Shown: piece after piece, positions 26,554 through 35,411 of the stretch
Position numbering within the stretch: the first letter of the stretch is position 1
Layout: each line of letters begins with the position of its first letter
Position numbers and translations under genes: made by a program
Notes under the pieces: model-generated
The model's database searches: none
Seen by the model: only the letters and a program-made list of their open reading frames with translations
What the model was told of the DNA's origin: nothing
From: Alistipes_A hominis
GTDB lineage: Bacteria > Bacteroidota > Bacteroidia > Bacteroidales > Rikenellaceae
Assembly: GCF_014288115.1 (NCBI RefSeq)
Contig: NZ_JACOOK010000001.1
Location: 62,001 to 126,000, forward strand
Direction of reading: 5' to 3'
DNA: 64,000 nucleotides

Positions 26554-26584
26554 TTGCAAAATTAAGTAAATTAGTCTAATTTTG
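26554..26584 (+). promoter_or_regulatory. Promoter of the M23 peptidase pair
   Basis: TTG at 26554-26556 and TAATTTTG at 26577-26584, spacer 20 bases; 95 bases before the first M23 start. Confidence 0.6.
26557..26564 (-). promoter_or_regulatory. -7 promoter box for alaS
   Basis: TAATTTTG on the minus strand, 52 bases ahead of the alaS ATG, within the divergent promoter region. Confidence 0.5.
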
Positions 26585-26678
26585 TCACATTTCCCGTTGA
26601 TAAAATACTTTTTTAGTGTCCGAACTTGCGGCGGCATCCGGAAGAAAGCCTCCCAATATCTGACCGATCATCGAATGC

Positions 26679-27647
26679 ATGGCAAAAAAGCGGTATAAAT
26701 TCAATCCACAAACCCTGACCTACGAGGTGATGGCGATCCCGTTCCGCATCCGGTTCTACCGGATTCTGCGGAAGGTGCTGATCGGCTTTATCCTGGCTTC
26801 GGTGGTCAACCTGCTTTTCTCCTTTTTCTTCTACACGCCGAAGATGTACCGCATCGGCGAACGGAACAACGAACTGATGCTGAAGTACAACATCCTGAAC
26901 GACAAAATCCGCGCGGCGACCGCCAAACTGCAGGAACTGCGTCACCGCGACAACAACGTGTACCGCTCGCTGTTCGCCGCCGACTCGCTGAACTTGCACG
27001 GAATCTATACGCCCTATCCCGACACGAAATACAGCTTCCTGGAAGGAGACATGTACACGCCGGAGATGATCGGCACGTGGAGAGACCTCGACGCAATGAC
27101 CCGGATGCTGTACCTGGAGTCCAAATCGCTCGACGAACTCGAGGTGCTGTCCAAAAACAAAGCGCTGATGGCCGAAGCGATTCCCGCGATCTGGCCGCTC
27201 GACCGCCGGAAACTGCGCGGCAACATCGGCGCGTTCGGCACGCGGGTACACCCGATCACAGGACGGGTGAAAGGACACCAGGGCGTCGACCTGGGATCGA
27301 ACATCGGAACGCCGGTTTATGCCACCGGGGACGGATTCGTCGCCTTCAACAACGAAGGGACGCGGGGATACGGGCGTCAGATCCTGCTGAACCACGGATT
27401 CGGCTACAAAACCCGTTACGCCCACCTGAGCAAAATCGAAGTGATGCCGGGGCAAAAGGTGAAGCGCGGCGAGAAGATCGGGGAGGTCGGCAATACGGGA
27501 CTGTCGAAAGGCCCCCACCTGCATTACGAAGTTATATATAAAGGTGTCCATGTCGACCCGATCAACTACCTGAGCCGCGACATGACCGAAGCCGAATTCC
27601 AGAAGATCATCGAATCGGCGCAGTACACGACTTACGAAGGCGATTAA
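26679..27647 (+). CDS. Membrane-anchored M23 family metallopeptidase, first of a tandem pair
   Basis: 322 residues. A cytoplasmic stub of about 35 residues is followed by one membrane helix (VLIGFILASVVNLLFSFFF), a helical, probably coiled-coil stretch (about 60-130), and a C-terminal LytM/M23 domain. The zinc ligands are seen as HQGVDLGS and HLHYEV, with an upstream GTRVHPITG, so the enzyme looks active. M23 enzymes cut peptidoglycan cross-bridges or act as cell-division amidase activators. The paralog starts 4 bases after its stop. Confidence 0.9.
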   Translation: MAKKRYKFNPQTLTYEVMAIPFRIRFYRILRKVLIGFILASVVNLLFSFFFYTPKMYRIGERNNELMLKYNILNDKIRAATAKLQELRHRDNNVYRSLFAADSLNLHGIYTPYPDTKYSFLEGDMYTPEMIGTWRDLDAMTRMLYLESKSLDELEVLSKNKALMAEAIPAIWPLDRRKLRGNIGAFGTRVHPITGRVKGHQGVDLGSNIGTPVYATGDGFVAFNNEGTRGYGRQILLNHGFGYKTRYAHLSKIEVMPGQKVKRGEKIGEVGNTGLSKGPHLHYEVIYKGVHVDPINYLSRDMTEAEFQKIIESAQYTTYEGD

Positions 27648-27651
27648 TCCG

Positions 27652-28623
27652 ATGGATAACAAACGAACCCCGAAATTCAAGGAGCTGGTTCCCCGCTGGC
27701 ACGAGCAACGCGAAAAATTCAAGAAGAAATTTTGGCGCGGCGTAATCCATCTGTTCGCGTGGATCGGGATCGCCGTCATCTATTACGCCGCCTTCTCGTT
27801 TTTTTTCGACACGCCGCTGGAGTACCAGATGAAACACTCCACGCGCAAGCTGCGTCAGGAATACGATTCGCTGAGCGAACGCTATGCGACGGTCGAGAAA
27901 GTGCTGTACAACGTCATCGACCGCGACAAGCAGGTGTTCCGGACGCTGTTCGAATCCGACCCGTACAATTTCGACACGGAATTCGAGAAAAAACGCTGGG
28001 AAACCCATGAAAAACTGCTGACCAAATCCAACAAGGAACTGGGCAAGGAGTTTTTCGGGAAACTCAATACCCTCGAAAAACGCGCCGGCGAACACCTGTA
28101 CACGCTGGCGACCCTCGAACAAACCGCCGATTCGCTGAAAGACCGAATCGACAACATCCCGGCGATCCAGCCGGTCATCAACAAAGACCTGACGCTGCTG
28201 ACCGCCTCGTACGGTATGCGGATCCACCCGTTCTATAAAATTCTAACCGCCCACCAAGGCGTGGACTATACGGTGAGCGAAGGTTCGCGCGTTTTCGCGA
28301 CGGCCGACGGCCGGATCAAGGACGTCGTTACGCGTAACACCACGTCCGGGAATACCGTGGTCATCAACCACGGGAACGGCTACGAAACGACTTACAGCCA
28401 CCTGGGAAAAATCTACGCTAAAAAAGGCGAATTCGTCAAACGGGGCGACATCATCGCCCAATCCGGCAACACGGGTCTGTCGCTGGCGCCCCACCTGCAT
28501 TACGAAGTCAAGCACGACGGTATGCGGGTAGACCCGATCCACTATTTTTTCATGGAACTGAATTACCAAGATTACCAAAAAATCATCCGGATCGCCCAAA
28601 CCGGGATGCAATCGTTCGACTAA
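27652..28623 (+). CDS. Membrane-anchored M23 family metallopeptidase, second of a tandem pair
   Basis: 323 residues with the same plan as its neighbour: cytoplasmic stub, membrane helix (LFAWIGIAVIYYAAFSFFF), a long helical region (HSTRKLRQEYDSLSERYATVEK), and an M23 domain with SYGMRIHPFY, HQGVDYTV and HLHYEV. Zinc ligands are intact. The two genes arose by tandem duplication but are now well diverged. Their products may pair through the helical regions; this is inference. Confidence 0.9.
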   Translation: MDNKRTPKFKELVPRWHEQREKFKKKFWRGVIHLFAWIGIAVIYYAAFSFFFDTPLEYQMKHSTRKLRQEYDSLSERYATVEKVLYNVIDRDKQVFRTLFESDPYNFDTEFEKKRWETHEKLLTKSNKELGKEFFGKLNTLEKRAGEHLYTLATLEQTADSLKDRIDNIPAIQPVINKDLTLLTASYGMRIHPFYKILTAHQGVDYTVSEGSRVFATADGRIKDVVTRNTTSGNTVVINHGNGYETTYSHLGKIYAKKGEFVKRGDIIAQSGNTGLSLAPHLHYEVKHDGMRVDPIHYFFMELNYQDYQKIIRIAQTGMQSFD

Positions 28624-28645
28624 GCGTCCGAAAAAACATTTTTTT

Positions 28646-28681
28646 CGCGAATACCCCTGCAAAAAAATAGGGGCATTCGCG
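28646..28681. promoter_or_regulatory. Large inverted repeat between the M23 gene and glnN
   Basis: CGCGAATACCCCT and AGGGGCATTCGCG form a 13-base inverted repeat with one mismatch around an A-rich 10-base loop. It covers the place where the -33 region of the glnN promoter would lie, so it could be a terminator for the upstream gene or an operator for glnN. Confidence 0.55.
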
Positions 28682-28690
28682 AATATTTGC

Positions 28691-28698
28691 TACTTTTG
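28691..28698 (+). promoter_or_regulatory. -7 promoter box of glnN
   Basis: TACTTTTG, 28 bases ahead of the glnN ATG; no TTTG box at normal spacing. Confidence 0.5.
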
Positions 28699-28726
28699 TC
28701 CGTTCAAATACAAACAACGAATCGAC

Positions 28727-30913
28727 ATGGCAATATTACGTTTCAAGGCGCTTGACGAAATGTCAAAACGGGAGCCGGTAAAAGCCGACCTGCCGGACAA
28801 AAAGATATCCGATTATTTCGGCGCGGACGTATTCGACCGCGAAAAAATGCGTCAATACATCCCGAAAGAAGCTTACGAAAGCCTCTGCACCGCTGTCGAC
28901 GAAGGACGGCGGATCGACCGCAAGATCGCCAACCAGGTCGCCCAGGGGATGAAAACGTGGGCCATGGAAAAAGGAGCAACCCACTATTCGCACTGGTTCC
29001 AGCCGCTGAACGACTCCACCGCCGAGAAACACGATGCCTTCTTCGAACCGATGTTCGGAGGCGGATCGTTCGAAGCGTTCAAAGGCGAGCTGCTCGTACA
29101 GCAGGAACCCGACGCATCGAGTTTCCCGACCGGAGGCCTCCGCAACACGTTCGAAGCGCGCGGTTATTCGGCTTGGGACCCTTCGTCGCCCGCGTTCATT
29201 CTCGACCGGACACTCTGTATCCCCAGCATATTCATCGCCTACACCGGCGAAGCGCTCGACTTCAAAACGCCGCTGCTCAAGTCGCTGCAGGCCATTGATA
29301 AAGCCGCCGTCGAAGTGTGTCAGTTGTTCGACAAGGACGTAAGGAAGGTCAATGTCACGCTGGGCTGGGAGCAGGAATATTTCCTGGTGGACGAAGCGCT
29401 GTTTCTGGCCCGTCCCGACTTGGCGCAGACCGGACGTACGCTGATGGGGCACATCGCGGCCAAAGACCAGCAACTCGACGACCACTATTTCGGAGCCATT
29501 CCGAGCCGCGTGCTCGAATACATGAAAGACTTCGAACTGCAAGCCTACCGCCTCGGCATCCCGATCAAGACCCGGCACAACGAGGTGGCCCCGAATCAAT
29601 TCGAATGCGCGCCTGTATTCGAGGAAGCCAACATCGCCGTCGATCACAACACATTGCTGATGACCCTGATGCGCCGGCTGGCGCAAAAACACAAGCTGCG
29701 CGTGCTGTTCCACGAAAAACCGTTCGCCGGCGTCAACGGATCGGGCAAGCACTGCAACTGGTCGCTGCTGACCGACACGGGCGTAAACCTGCTTGCGCCG
29801 GGCAAAACGCCGAAAAACAACATCCAATTCCTGACCTTTTTCGTCAATACGATCATGGCCGCCCACAATTACGGTCCGTTGTTCATGGCGTCGATCGCCA
29901 CCCAGTCGAATTCGCACCGGCTCGGCTCGCACGAAGCGCCGCCGGCCGTCATGTCGGTATTCACCGGCTCGACCCTGTCGGCCATCCTCGACTCGCTCGA
30001 AGAACGCCTGAGCGACAAGAAACTGACTCCCGACGAAAAAACCGAGATCAAACTCGACATCGGAAAGATCCCGGAAATTCTGCTCGACAACACCGACCGC
30101 AACCGCACCTCGCCGTTCGCCTTCACCGGCAACCGGTTCGAATTCCGGGCAACCGGTTCGTCGAACAACTGCGCCGCGCCGCTGATTCCGATCAACACGG
30201 CGGTCGCCGAACAGCTCACCCTATTCAAAGCCGAAGTCGACAAGCTGATCGACAAAGGGGTGAAAAAAGACGAAGCGATCCTACAGATCATCCGCAAATA
30301 CATCATCGAATCGAAAAAAATCCGGTTCGAAGGCAACGGATACAGCGCCGAATGGCTGCGCGAAGCCGACAGACGCGGGCTCGAAAGCATCCAGAGCGTT
30401 CCGGACGCATTCAAGATTTTCAGCAGCAAAGCCTATTCGAAACTGTTCGACAAACACAAAGTGTTCAACGAATCGGAAATCCACGCCCGTTACGAAATCA
30501 ACATGGAAAATCTGATCAAGAAAATCCAGATCGAATCGCGCGTACTGGCGGATATGGCGGCCAACCATATCGTTCCGACAGCTATTCATTACCAGAATAT
30601 CCTGATTAAGAACGTCCAGGGACTCAAGGACATCCTGCCGAACGAGTACCTCGACCTGGCGGCCGAGGAAATCCGTACGATCCAGACGATCGCCAAGCAC
30701 GTGAAGGCCATTCGCGAGAACACTTACCTGATGGTCGAAGCCCGTAAAAAATACAACCACATGGACAACCTGGTGGCGCGGGCGACCGGTTACTCGGAAG
30801 ACGTGCTGATCTATCTCGACAAGATTCGCCACGACATCGACAAGCTCGAACTGATCGTGGACGACGAACTCTGGCCGCTGCCCAAATACCGCGAAATGAT
30901 GACGATCAACTAA
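28727..30913 (+). CDS. glnN: Type III glutamine synthetase
   Basis: 728 residues, the size of GSIII, the large glutamine synthetase form typical of Bacteroidota. It makes glutamine from glutamate, ammonia and ATP. Landmarks are SFPTGGLRNTFEARGYSAWD in the N-terminal part, LGWEQEYFLVD, KTRHNEVAPNQFE, GVNGSGKHCNWSLLTDTG and GNRFEFRATGSSNN. It is flanked by its own promoter and a strong terminator, so it is monocistronic. Confidence 0.96.
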   Translation: MAILRFKALDEMSKREPVKADLPDKKISDYFGADVFDREKMRQYIPKEAYESLCTAVDEGRRIDRKIANQVAQGMKTWAMEKGATHYSHWFQPLNDSTAEKHDAFFEPMFGGGSFEAFKGELLVQQEPDASSFPTGGLRNTFEARGYSAWDPSSPAFILDRTLCIPSIFIAYTGEALDFKTPLLKSLQAIDKAAVEVCQLFDKDVRKVNVTLGWEQEYFLVDEALFLARPDLAQTGRTLMGHIAAKDQQLDDHYFGAIPSRVLEYMKDFELQAYRLGIPIKTRHNEVAPNQFECAPVFEEANIAVDHNTLLMTLMRRLAQKHKLRVLFHEKPFAGVNGSGKHCNWSLLTDTGVNLLAPGKTPKNNIQFLTFFVNTIMAAHNYGPLFMASIATQSNSHRLGSHEAPPAVMSVFTGSTLSAILDSLEERLSDKKLTPDEKTEIKLDIGKIPEILLDNTDRNRTSPFAFTGNRFEFRATGSSNNCAAPLIPINTAVAEQLTLFKAEVDKLIDKGVKKDEAILQIIRKYIIESKKIRFEGNGYSAEWLREADRRGLESIQSVPDAFKIFSSKAYSKLFDKHKVFNESEIHARYEINMENLIKKIQIESRVLADMAANHIVPTAIHYQNILIKNVQGLKDILPNEYLDLAAEEIRTIQTIAKHVKAIRENTYLMVEARKKYNHMDNLVARATGYSEDVLIYLDKIRHDIDKLELIVDDELWPLPKYREMMTIN

Positions 30914-30946
30914 TGCCGCCGCAAAACGGCATACGCGACGACCTGT

Positions 30947-30989
30947 AAAAAGCGAAGCCGCCGGGAGATTTCCGGCGGCTTCGCTTTTT
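30947..30989. terminator. Strong bidirectional terminator between convergent genes
   Basis: AAAAGCGAAGCCGCCGGGA pairs with TCCGGCGGCTTCGCTTTT around a 4-base loop, with T-runs on both strands. Confidence 0.92.
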
Positions 30990-31034
30990 ATCGGCATACG
31001 GTCGCCGGGACAATAACATCAGAAATCGAAATAC

Positions 31035-31065
31035 GAAGGGCGGCAATCCGAAAACGCCGCCCTTC
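31035..31065 (-). terminator. Hairpin downstream of the alpha-oxoamine synthase gene
   Basis: A perfect 10-base stem, GAAGGGCGGC with GCCGCCCTTC, about 50 bases after the stop codon on the minus strand; the T-run is weak. Confidence 0.5.
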
Positions 31066-31114
31066 AGAATTCGAAGCTGTTTTCCGGCGGTTCGGAGACC
31101 GCCTTCGCATCAAA

Positions 31115-32395
31115 CTATTTTTCGCCCATGTCCGGCATCGGCTTCTTGTAATCGCCGTTCTTAAGTTTCGCATGGCACTTTTCGAAGCAATCCAGCGTAT
31201 ACTCCACGTCTTCGAGCGTATGTACGGCCGTAGGAATAATCCGCAGAATGATCTCCCCTCTCGGAATCACCGGATACACGACCACCGAACAGAACAGGTT
31301 ATAGGTCTCGCGCAGATCGACCACGATATTGCAGGCCTCGTCCACCCCGCCTTTCATGTAAACGGGCGTAACGGGCGACAAGGTGCCGCCGATATCGAAC
31401 CCGCGCTTGCGGAAGCCGCTCTGCAACGCATGGACGATCGTCCAAAGGTTGTCCTTGAATTCCGGATGCTTGCGGATCATATCCAGACGCTTCAACGCCC
31501 CTTTGACCATCGGCATCGGCAGCGCTTTCGCATAGGTCTGCGAACGCATGTTGTAACGCAGGTAATCCACGATATATTTTTCAGACGAAACGAAAGCGCC
31601 GATCCCGGCCATCGACTTGGCGAACGTATTGAACAGTACGTCCACGCCGTCGATCACGCCGAAATGCTCGGGCGTTCCGGCGCCGGTCTTCCCCATCGTT
31701 CCGAACCCGTGCGCGTCGTCGACCAGCAGGCGGAACTTGAAATCCTTCTTCATGGCGACGATCTCGTCGAGCTTGCCCAGGTCGCCTTTCATGCCGAACA
31801 CGCCCTCGGTGATTACCAGCACGCCGCCGCCGTTCTCTTCGGCCAGCTTCGTGGCATGACCGAGCTGCTTGCGGCAGGCCTCCATGTCGTTATGCGGATA
31901 AACGAAACGCTTGCCGGTATGCAACCGCAACCCGTCGATGATGCAGGCGTGCGCCTCCGAATCGTAAACCACCACGTCGCGGCGGGTCAGCAGCGAATCG
32001 ATGATCGAGATCATCCCCTGATACCCGTAGTTCAGCAGGAACGCGTCGGGCTTGCCGACGAAGGCGGCCAACTCCCGTTCGAGCTGTTCGTGCCATTTGG
32101 TCTGCCCGCTCATCATACGCGCCCCCATCGGATACGCCATACCGAATTCGGCGGCGGCTTCGGCATCGGCCTTCCGCACCTCCGGGTTGTTGGCCAGCCC
32201 CAGGTAGTTATTCAGGCTCCAGTTCAATACTTCCCGCCCGCGGAACATCATCCGGGGACCGATTTCTCCTTCCAGTTTCGGGAAAGAATAGTAACCGTGA
32301 CTCAATTTCTGATACTGACCGATCGGGCCGCCGGCGTTCTCGTGTATTCGTTCAAAAATATCCACTGTAGTATAATTTGTTTGGTTGAATTCCAC
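31115..32395 (-). CDS. PLP-dependent alpha-oxoamine synthase family (serine palmitoyltransferase / 2-amino-3-ketobutyrate CoA ligase-like)
   Basis: 426 residues of aminotransferase class II, the group that joins an acyl-CoA to an amino acid with decarboxylation. Seen are SLNNYLGLANNPEV, LNYGYQGMISIIDSLLTRRD, DSEAHACIIDGLRL, the PLP-phenol motif LLVDDAHGFGTMG and the Schiff-base lysine in FNTFAKSMAGIGAF. In Bacteroidales such a gene can encode serine palmitoyltransferase of sphingolipid synthesis, but glycine C-acetyltransferase or a related acyl transfer cannot be excluded. ATG 32395 is given; a GTG at 32365 would start at VDIFERI, which fits how I remember homologs beginning and would leave a more normal leader behind the TAACTTTG box. 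Confidence 0.75.
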   Translation of the reverse strand: MEFNQTNYTTVDIFERIHENAGGPIGQYQKLSHGYYSFPKLEGEIGPRMMFRGREVLNWSLNNYLGLANNPEVRKADAEAAAEFGMAYPMGARMMSGQTKWHEQLERELAAFVGKPDAFLLNYGYQGMISIIDSLLTRRDVVVYDSEAHACIIDGLRLHTGKRFVYPHNDMEACRKQLGHATKLAEENGGGVLVITEGVFGMKGDLGKLDEIVAMKKDFKFRLLVDDAHGFGTMGKTGAGTPEHFGVIDGVDVLFNTFAKSMAGIGAFVSSEKYIVDYLRYNMRSQTYAKALPMPMVKGALKRLDMIRKHPEFKDNLWTIVHALQSGFRKRGFDIGGTLSPVTPVYMKGGVDEACNIVVDLRETYNLFCSVVVYPVIPRGEIILRIIPTAVHTLEDVEYTLDCFEKCHAKLKNGDYKKPMPDMGEK

Positions 32396-32721
32396 AAAAA
32401 ATCACACAAAGTTAACCTTTTTCTACAAAGCATAAAAAATTTAACCTTTTTTTATGTTCCGTTTCCGTTTTTCCGCCCGGCAATCGAACGCAAAACGCAC
32501 CCGCCGCATCCGCATCGGAACGCTTCCCGCCCGCGCCGCCGCATCCGCGGGAAGCAGCCCTCCTTACCGGAGATCGGCATCGGAACGCTCCGTGCCCGCA
32601 TACAAAATATAAATCGAAAAAAAACAATATATGTTTTCCCAAATCGTTAAAAATACATAACTTTGCCCGTCCGGTAAATATGGTGTTTTCCGTGCGAAGC
32701 GTTTAAACCCTGTAAATAACG
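32396..32721. other. Intergenic region with divergent promoters
   Basis: The minus-strand box TAACTTTG at 32407-32414 serves the alpha-oxoamine synthase; TAACTTTG at 32658-32665 on the plus strand serves bamD. Between them is GC-rich sequence (about 32450-32600) without a recognisable gene. Confidence 0.6.
32658..32665 (+). promoter_or_regulatory. -7 promoter box of the bamD-rpoZ unit
   Basis: TAACTTTG, 57 bases before the bamD ATG. Confidence 0.5.
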
Positions 32722-33789
32722 ATGAAATTTTATCCTGCGAAAATTTTTATTGCGTTAATGCTTTTGACGACCGTGTCGTGCAGCGAGTACAACAAACTCC
32801 TGAAAAGCGGCAGCAACAAGCAAAAGTACGACAAGGCTCTCGAATACTTCAATGCCGGGAAATACAGCAGGTCGCTCACCCTGTTCAAGGACATCGAACA
32901 CATCTTCAGTCAATCCGATCAGGCCGATACCGTCGCTTTCTACACAAGCCTGTGCTCCTACAAAATGGGGGATTTCGAAACCAGCTCCCAGCAATTCGAC
33001 GAATTTCGCCGGCGTTTCGGGCGAAGCCCGTTCCTCGAAGAGTCGGAATACTATTTCGCCAAAGGGTTCTATTACCTGTCGCCGAAACCCGAAAACGATC
33101 AATCGTTCACGTTCCAGGCCATGCAGGCCATCAGCGAATATTTGGATCGGTATCCCAAAAGCCAAAAACGGGACGAGCTGCTCGAAAACATGATCGAACT
33201 GCGTCAGAAGCTTTACGACAAAGCTTTCCTGAACGCCAAACTCTATTACGACGTAGGTTATTACAATTCGGCCGTTACGGCGTTGCGCAACGCGATCCTG
33301 AAATATCCGGAAAGCAACCACCGCGAGGAACTGGCTTATCTGATCGTCAGCGCGCAGTGTCTCTATGCCCGCAACAGCGTTCCTGCCTTACAGCGTCAGC
33401 GTTATCTGGATACTCAGAACGCTTATTACAGCTTTATCGACGAATATCCGGAAAGCAAATACCGCAAAGAAGCCGACAAAATGCAGGACGAGGCTAAAAA
33501 ATTCCTGGAGAAATACAAAGAGAAGCCCGATGGCACCGAAGCGGAAGACAGCGAAGAGGTAACGGAATCGGCTCCGTCCCTCAATTTCTCCGACCAGACC
33601 GGCACGACGGCAAAACGCGGGAAAGCGGAACGGAAAGAAAAGAAAGAAGCAAAAGCCGCTGTCGAGAAAGAGCACAAACCGGCCAAAGAGTCCAAAGCGG
33701 CCCGGGAGCCCAAGCCGAAAAAAGAAAAGAGCGAAAAATCAAATAAATCCGATAATTCCGAAACAAGCAATGGAACTGAAGAAAAGTAG
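32722..33789 (+). CDS. bamD: Outer-membrane assembly lipoprotein BamD with long charged tail
   Basis: 355 residues. A lipoprotein signal (MLLTTVSC) is followed by tetratricopeptide-like repeats characteristic of BamD (SEYNKLLKSGSNKQKYDKAL, FKDIEHIFSQSDQADT, SPFLEESEYYFAKGFYY, ALRNAILKYPESNHREELAY). BamD is part of the complex that inserts beta-barrel proteins. The last ~90 residues form a Lys/Glu/Ser-rich tail (from about KEKPDGTEAED to SNKSDNSETSNGTEEK) that ordinary BamD lacks. The 3' end overlaps rpoZ by 20 bases. Confidence 0.88.
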   Translation: MKFYPAKIFIALMLLTTVSCSEYNKLLKSGSNKQKYDKALEYFNAGKYSRSLTLFKDIEHIFSQSDQADTVAFYTSLCSYKMGDFETSSQQFDEFRRRFGRSPFLEESEYYFAKGFYYLSPKPENDQSFTFQAMQAISEYLDRYPKSQKRDELLENMIELRQKLYDKAFLNAKLYYDVGYYNSAVTALRNAILKYPESNHREELAYLIVSAQCLYARNSVPALQRQRYLDTQNAYYSFIDEYPESKYRKEADKMQDEAKKFLEKYKEKPDGTEAEDSEEVTESAPSLNFSDQTGTTAKRGKAERKEKKEAKAAVEKEHKPAKESKAAREPKPKKEKSEKSNKSDNSETSNGTEEK

Positions 33790-34114
33790 TATTCCGACCA
33801 ACACCGTAACGCGTAAACTGACGGATCTGGACGCTCCGACGGGCAACATTTACGAATCGGTAGTCATCATCGCACGCCGCGCCAACCAGATCTCCAGCGA
33901 AATAAAACAGGAACTGACGCGCAAGCTGGCCGATTTTTCGAGCGTTAACGACTCGCTGGAAGAGACTTTCGAGAACCGCGAACAGATCGAAATATCGAAA
34001 TATTACGAACGCCTGCCGAAACCGGCGATCGTAGCTACCGAAGAATTTCTCTCCGGAGAGATCTATTTCCGGGATACGAAAGCGGACGCAACCGAGGAGC
34101 TGCCGGCAGAATAA
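33770..34114 (+). CDS. rpoZ: RNA polymerase omega subunit, Bacteroidota type
   Basis: 114 residues. The core motif TGNIYESVVIIARRANQISSEIKQEL corresponds to the Rpb6/omega fold. The C-terminal part (YYERLPKPAIVATEEFLSGEIYFR) is typical of Bacteroidota omega proteins. It assists assembly of the RNA polymerase core. The start codon lies inside bamD, in another frame, so translation is probably coupled. Confidence 0.85.
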   Translation: MELKKSSIPTNTVTRKLTDLDAPTGNIYESVVIIARRANQISSEIKQELTRKLADFSSVNDSLEETFENREQIEISKYYERLPKPAIVATEEFLSGEIYFRDTKADATEELPAE

Positions 34115-34144
34115 ACCGGATCGTTCCGACAATTTTCAAATACG

Positions 34145-35359
34145 ATGCTCAGAGGGAAAAAAATACTCGTCGGGGTAACGGGAAGTATCGCAGCCTACAA
34201 GGCTGCGATACTCGTCAGATTGCTGGTGCGCGAAGGAGCCGAAGTGCGGGTCGTAATGACCCCGCTGGCCAAACAGTTCATCACGCCGCTGACGCTGGCG
34301 ACCCTGTGCAAACATCCCGTTCCGGTCGAATTCTTCAATCCGGAGAACGGGGAATGGAACAGCCATGTCAGTCTCGGCACGTGGGCGGACGCTTACCTGA
34401 TCGCCCCGGCTACGGCCAACACGATCGCGAAAATGGCGACCGGCGTGGCGGACAACCTGCTGCTGACCACTTATCTGTCGGCGCGGTGTCCCGTTTTCGT
34501 CGCTCCGGCGATGGATCTGGACATGTACTCCCACCCTACCACGCAATACAACCTCGACTCGCTGAAAAGCTACGGCAACCAGGTGATCGAGCCCGCCGAA
34601 GGCGAACTGGCCAGCGGCCTGTCGGGCAAAGGCCGCATGGAAGAACCGGAGAAGATCGTCGCTTTCGTATCGGATTTTTTCGCCAAGAAACGCAACCTGA
34701 CCGGCAAAACGATCCTCGTAACGGCCGGCCCGACGATCGAACCGATCGACCCGGTACGCTACATTTCAAACTTCTCGTCGGGCAAAATGGGGTATGCGAT
34801 CGCCGCCGAATTGAAAGAACGCGGCGCCGAAGTGATCCTCGTAACCGGTAAAACGGCCTTGACGCCGCCGGACGGCGTGCAGACGGTCGACGTGGTGACG
34901 GCCGAGCAGATGTTCCGGGCCGCTACGAAAGCTTTCGACCGATGCGACGCGGCGGTCATGTGCGCCGCCGTGGCCGACTATACGCCGCAGGCGGTCGCCG
35001 ACACGAAAATCAAAAAGGAAGGATCGGCATGGAACATCGCCCTGCAGCCGACCCGGGATATCGCCGCTGCGATCGGAGCGGTCAAAGGAACGCGCCTCGT
35101 GGCCGGATTCGCGCTCGAAACCGACCACGAACGAGCCAACGCGCAATCCAAGCTGGAACGCAAAAACATGGATTTCATCGTACTGAACTCCCTGCAGGAC
35201 GACGGCGCCGGATTTGGAGGCAATACCAACAAGATCACGATACTTCGCCGCGACGGAAGCGAAACCGTATTCGGGCTGAAAAGCAAAACTGAAGTAGCCG
35301 CGGACATCGTCGACGAAATCGAAGCGTTCTGGGCGCCGAAAAACGCCCGTCCCGAATAA
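34145..35359 (+). CDS. coaBC: Bifunctional phosphopantothenoylcysteine decarboxylase / phosphopantothenate-cysteine ligase
   Basis: 404 residues, two steps of coenzyme A synthesis. The N-terminal flavoprotein CoaC domain (GVTGSIAAYKAA, APAMDLDMYSHPTTQ, with the flexible-lid type Cys/Gly region SGLSGKGRMEEP) is followed by the CoaB domain (TAGPTIEPIDPVRYISNFSSG, AAVADYTP). Both domains look complete. It lies 30 bases after rpoZ. Confidence 0.95.
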   Translation: MLRGKKILVGVTGSIAAYKAAILVRLLVREGAEVRVVMTPLAKQFITPLTLATLCKHPVPVEFFNPENGEWNSHVSLGTWADAYLIAPATANTIAKMATGVADNLLLTTYLSARCPVFVAPAMDLDMYSHPTTQYNLDSLKSYGNQVIEPAEGELASGLSGKGRMEEPEKIVAFVSDFFAKKRNLTGKTILVTAGPTIEPIDPVRYISNFSSGKMGYAIAAELKERGAEVILVTGKTALTPPDGVQTVDVVTAEQMFRAATKAFDRCDAAVMCAAVADYTPQAVADTKIKKEGSAWNIALQPTRDIAAAIGAVKGTRLVAGFALETDHERANAQSKLERKNMDFIVLNSLQDDGAGFGGNTNKITILRRDGSETVFGLKSKTEVAADIVDEIEAFWAPKNARPE

Positions 35360-35411
35360 CCGAACGCTCAACAATACCTATAAACCGTCTGGATAAACTT
35401 TTGAAATCGCC

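Noticed and set aside
22464..26565. Very long plus-strand frames (452 and 923 codons) opposite gpmI and alaS
   Set aside because: They mirror GC-rich coding sequence on the other strand, give Arg/His/Val-rich proteins without domains, and the minus-strand genes are unmistakable.
28763..29932. 389-codon minus-strand frame inside glnN
   Set aside because: A shadow of codon bias; the plus-strand glutamine synthetase has all family motifs.
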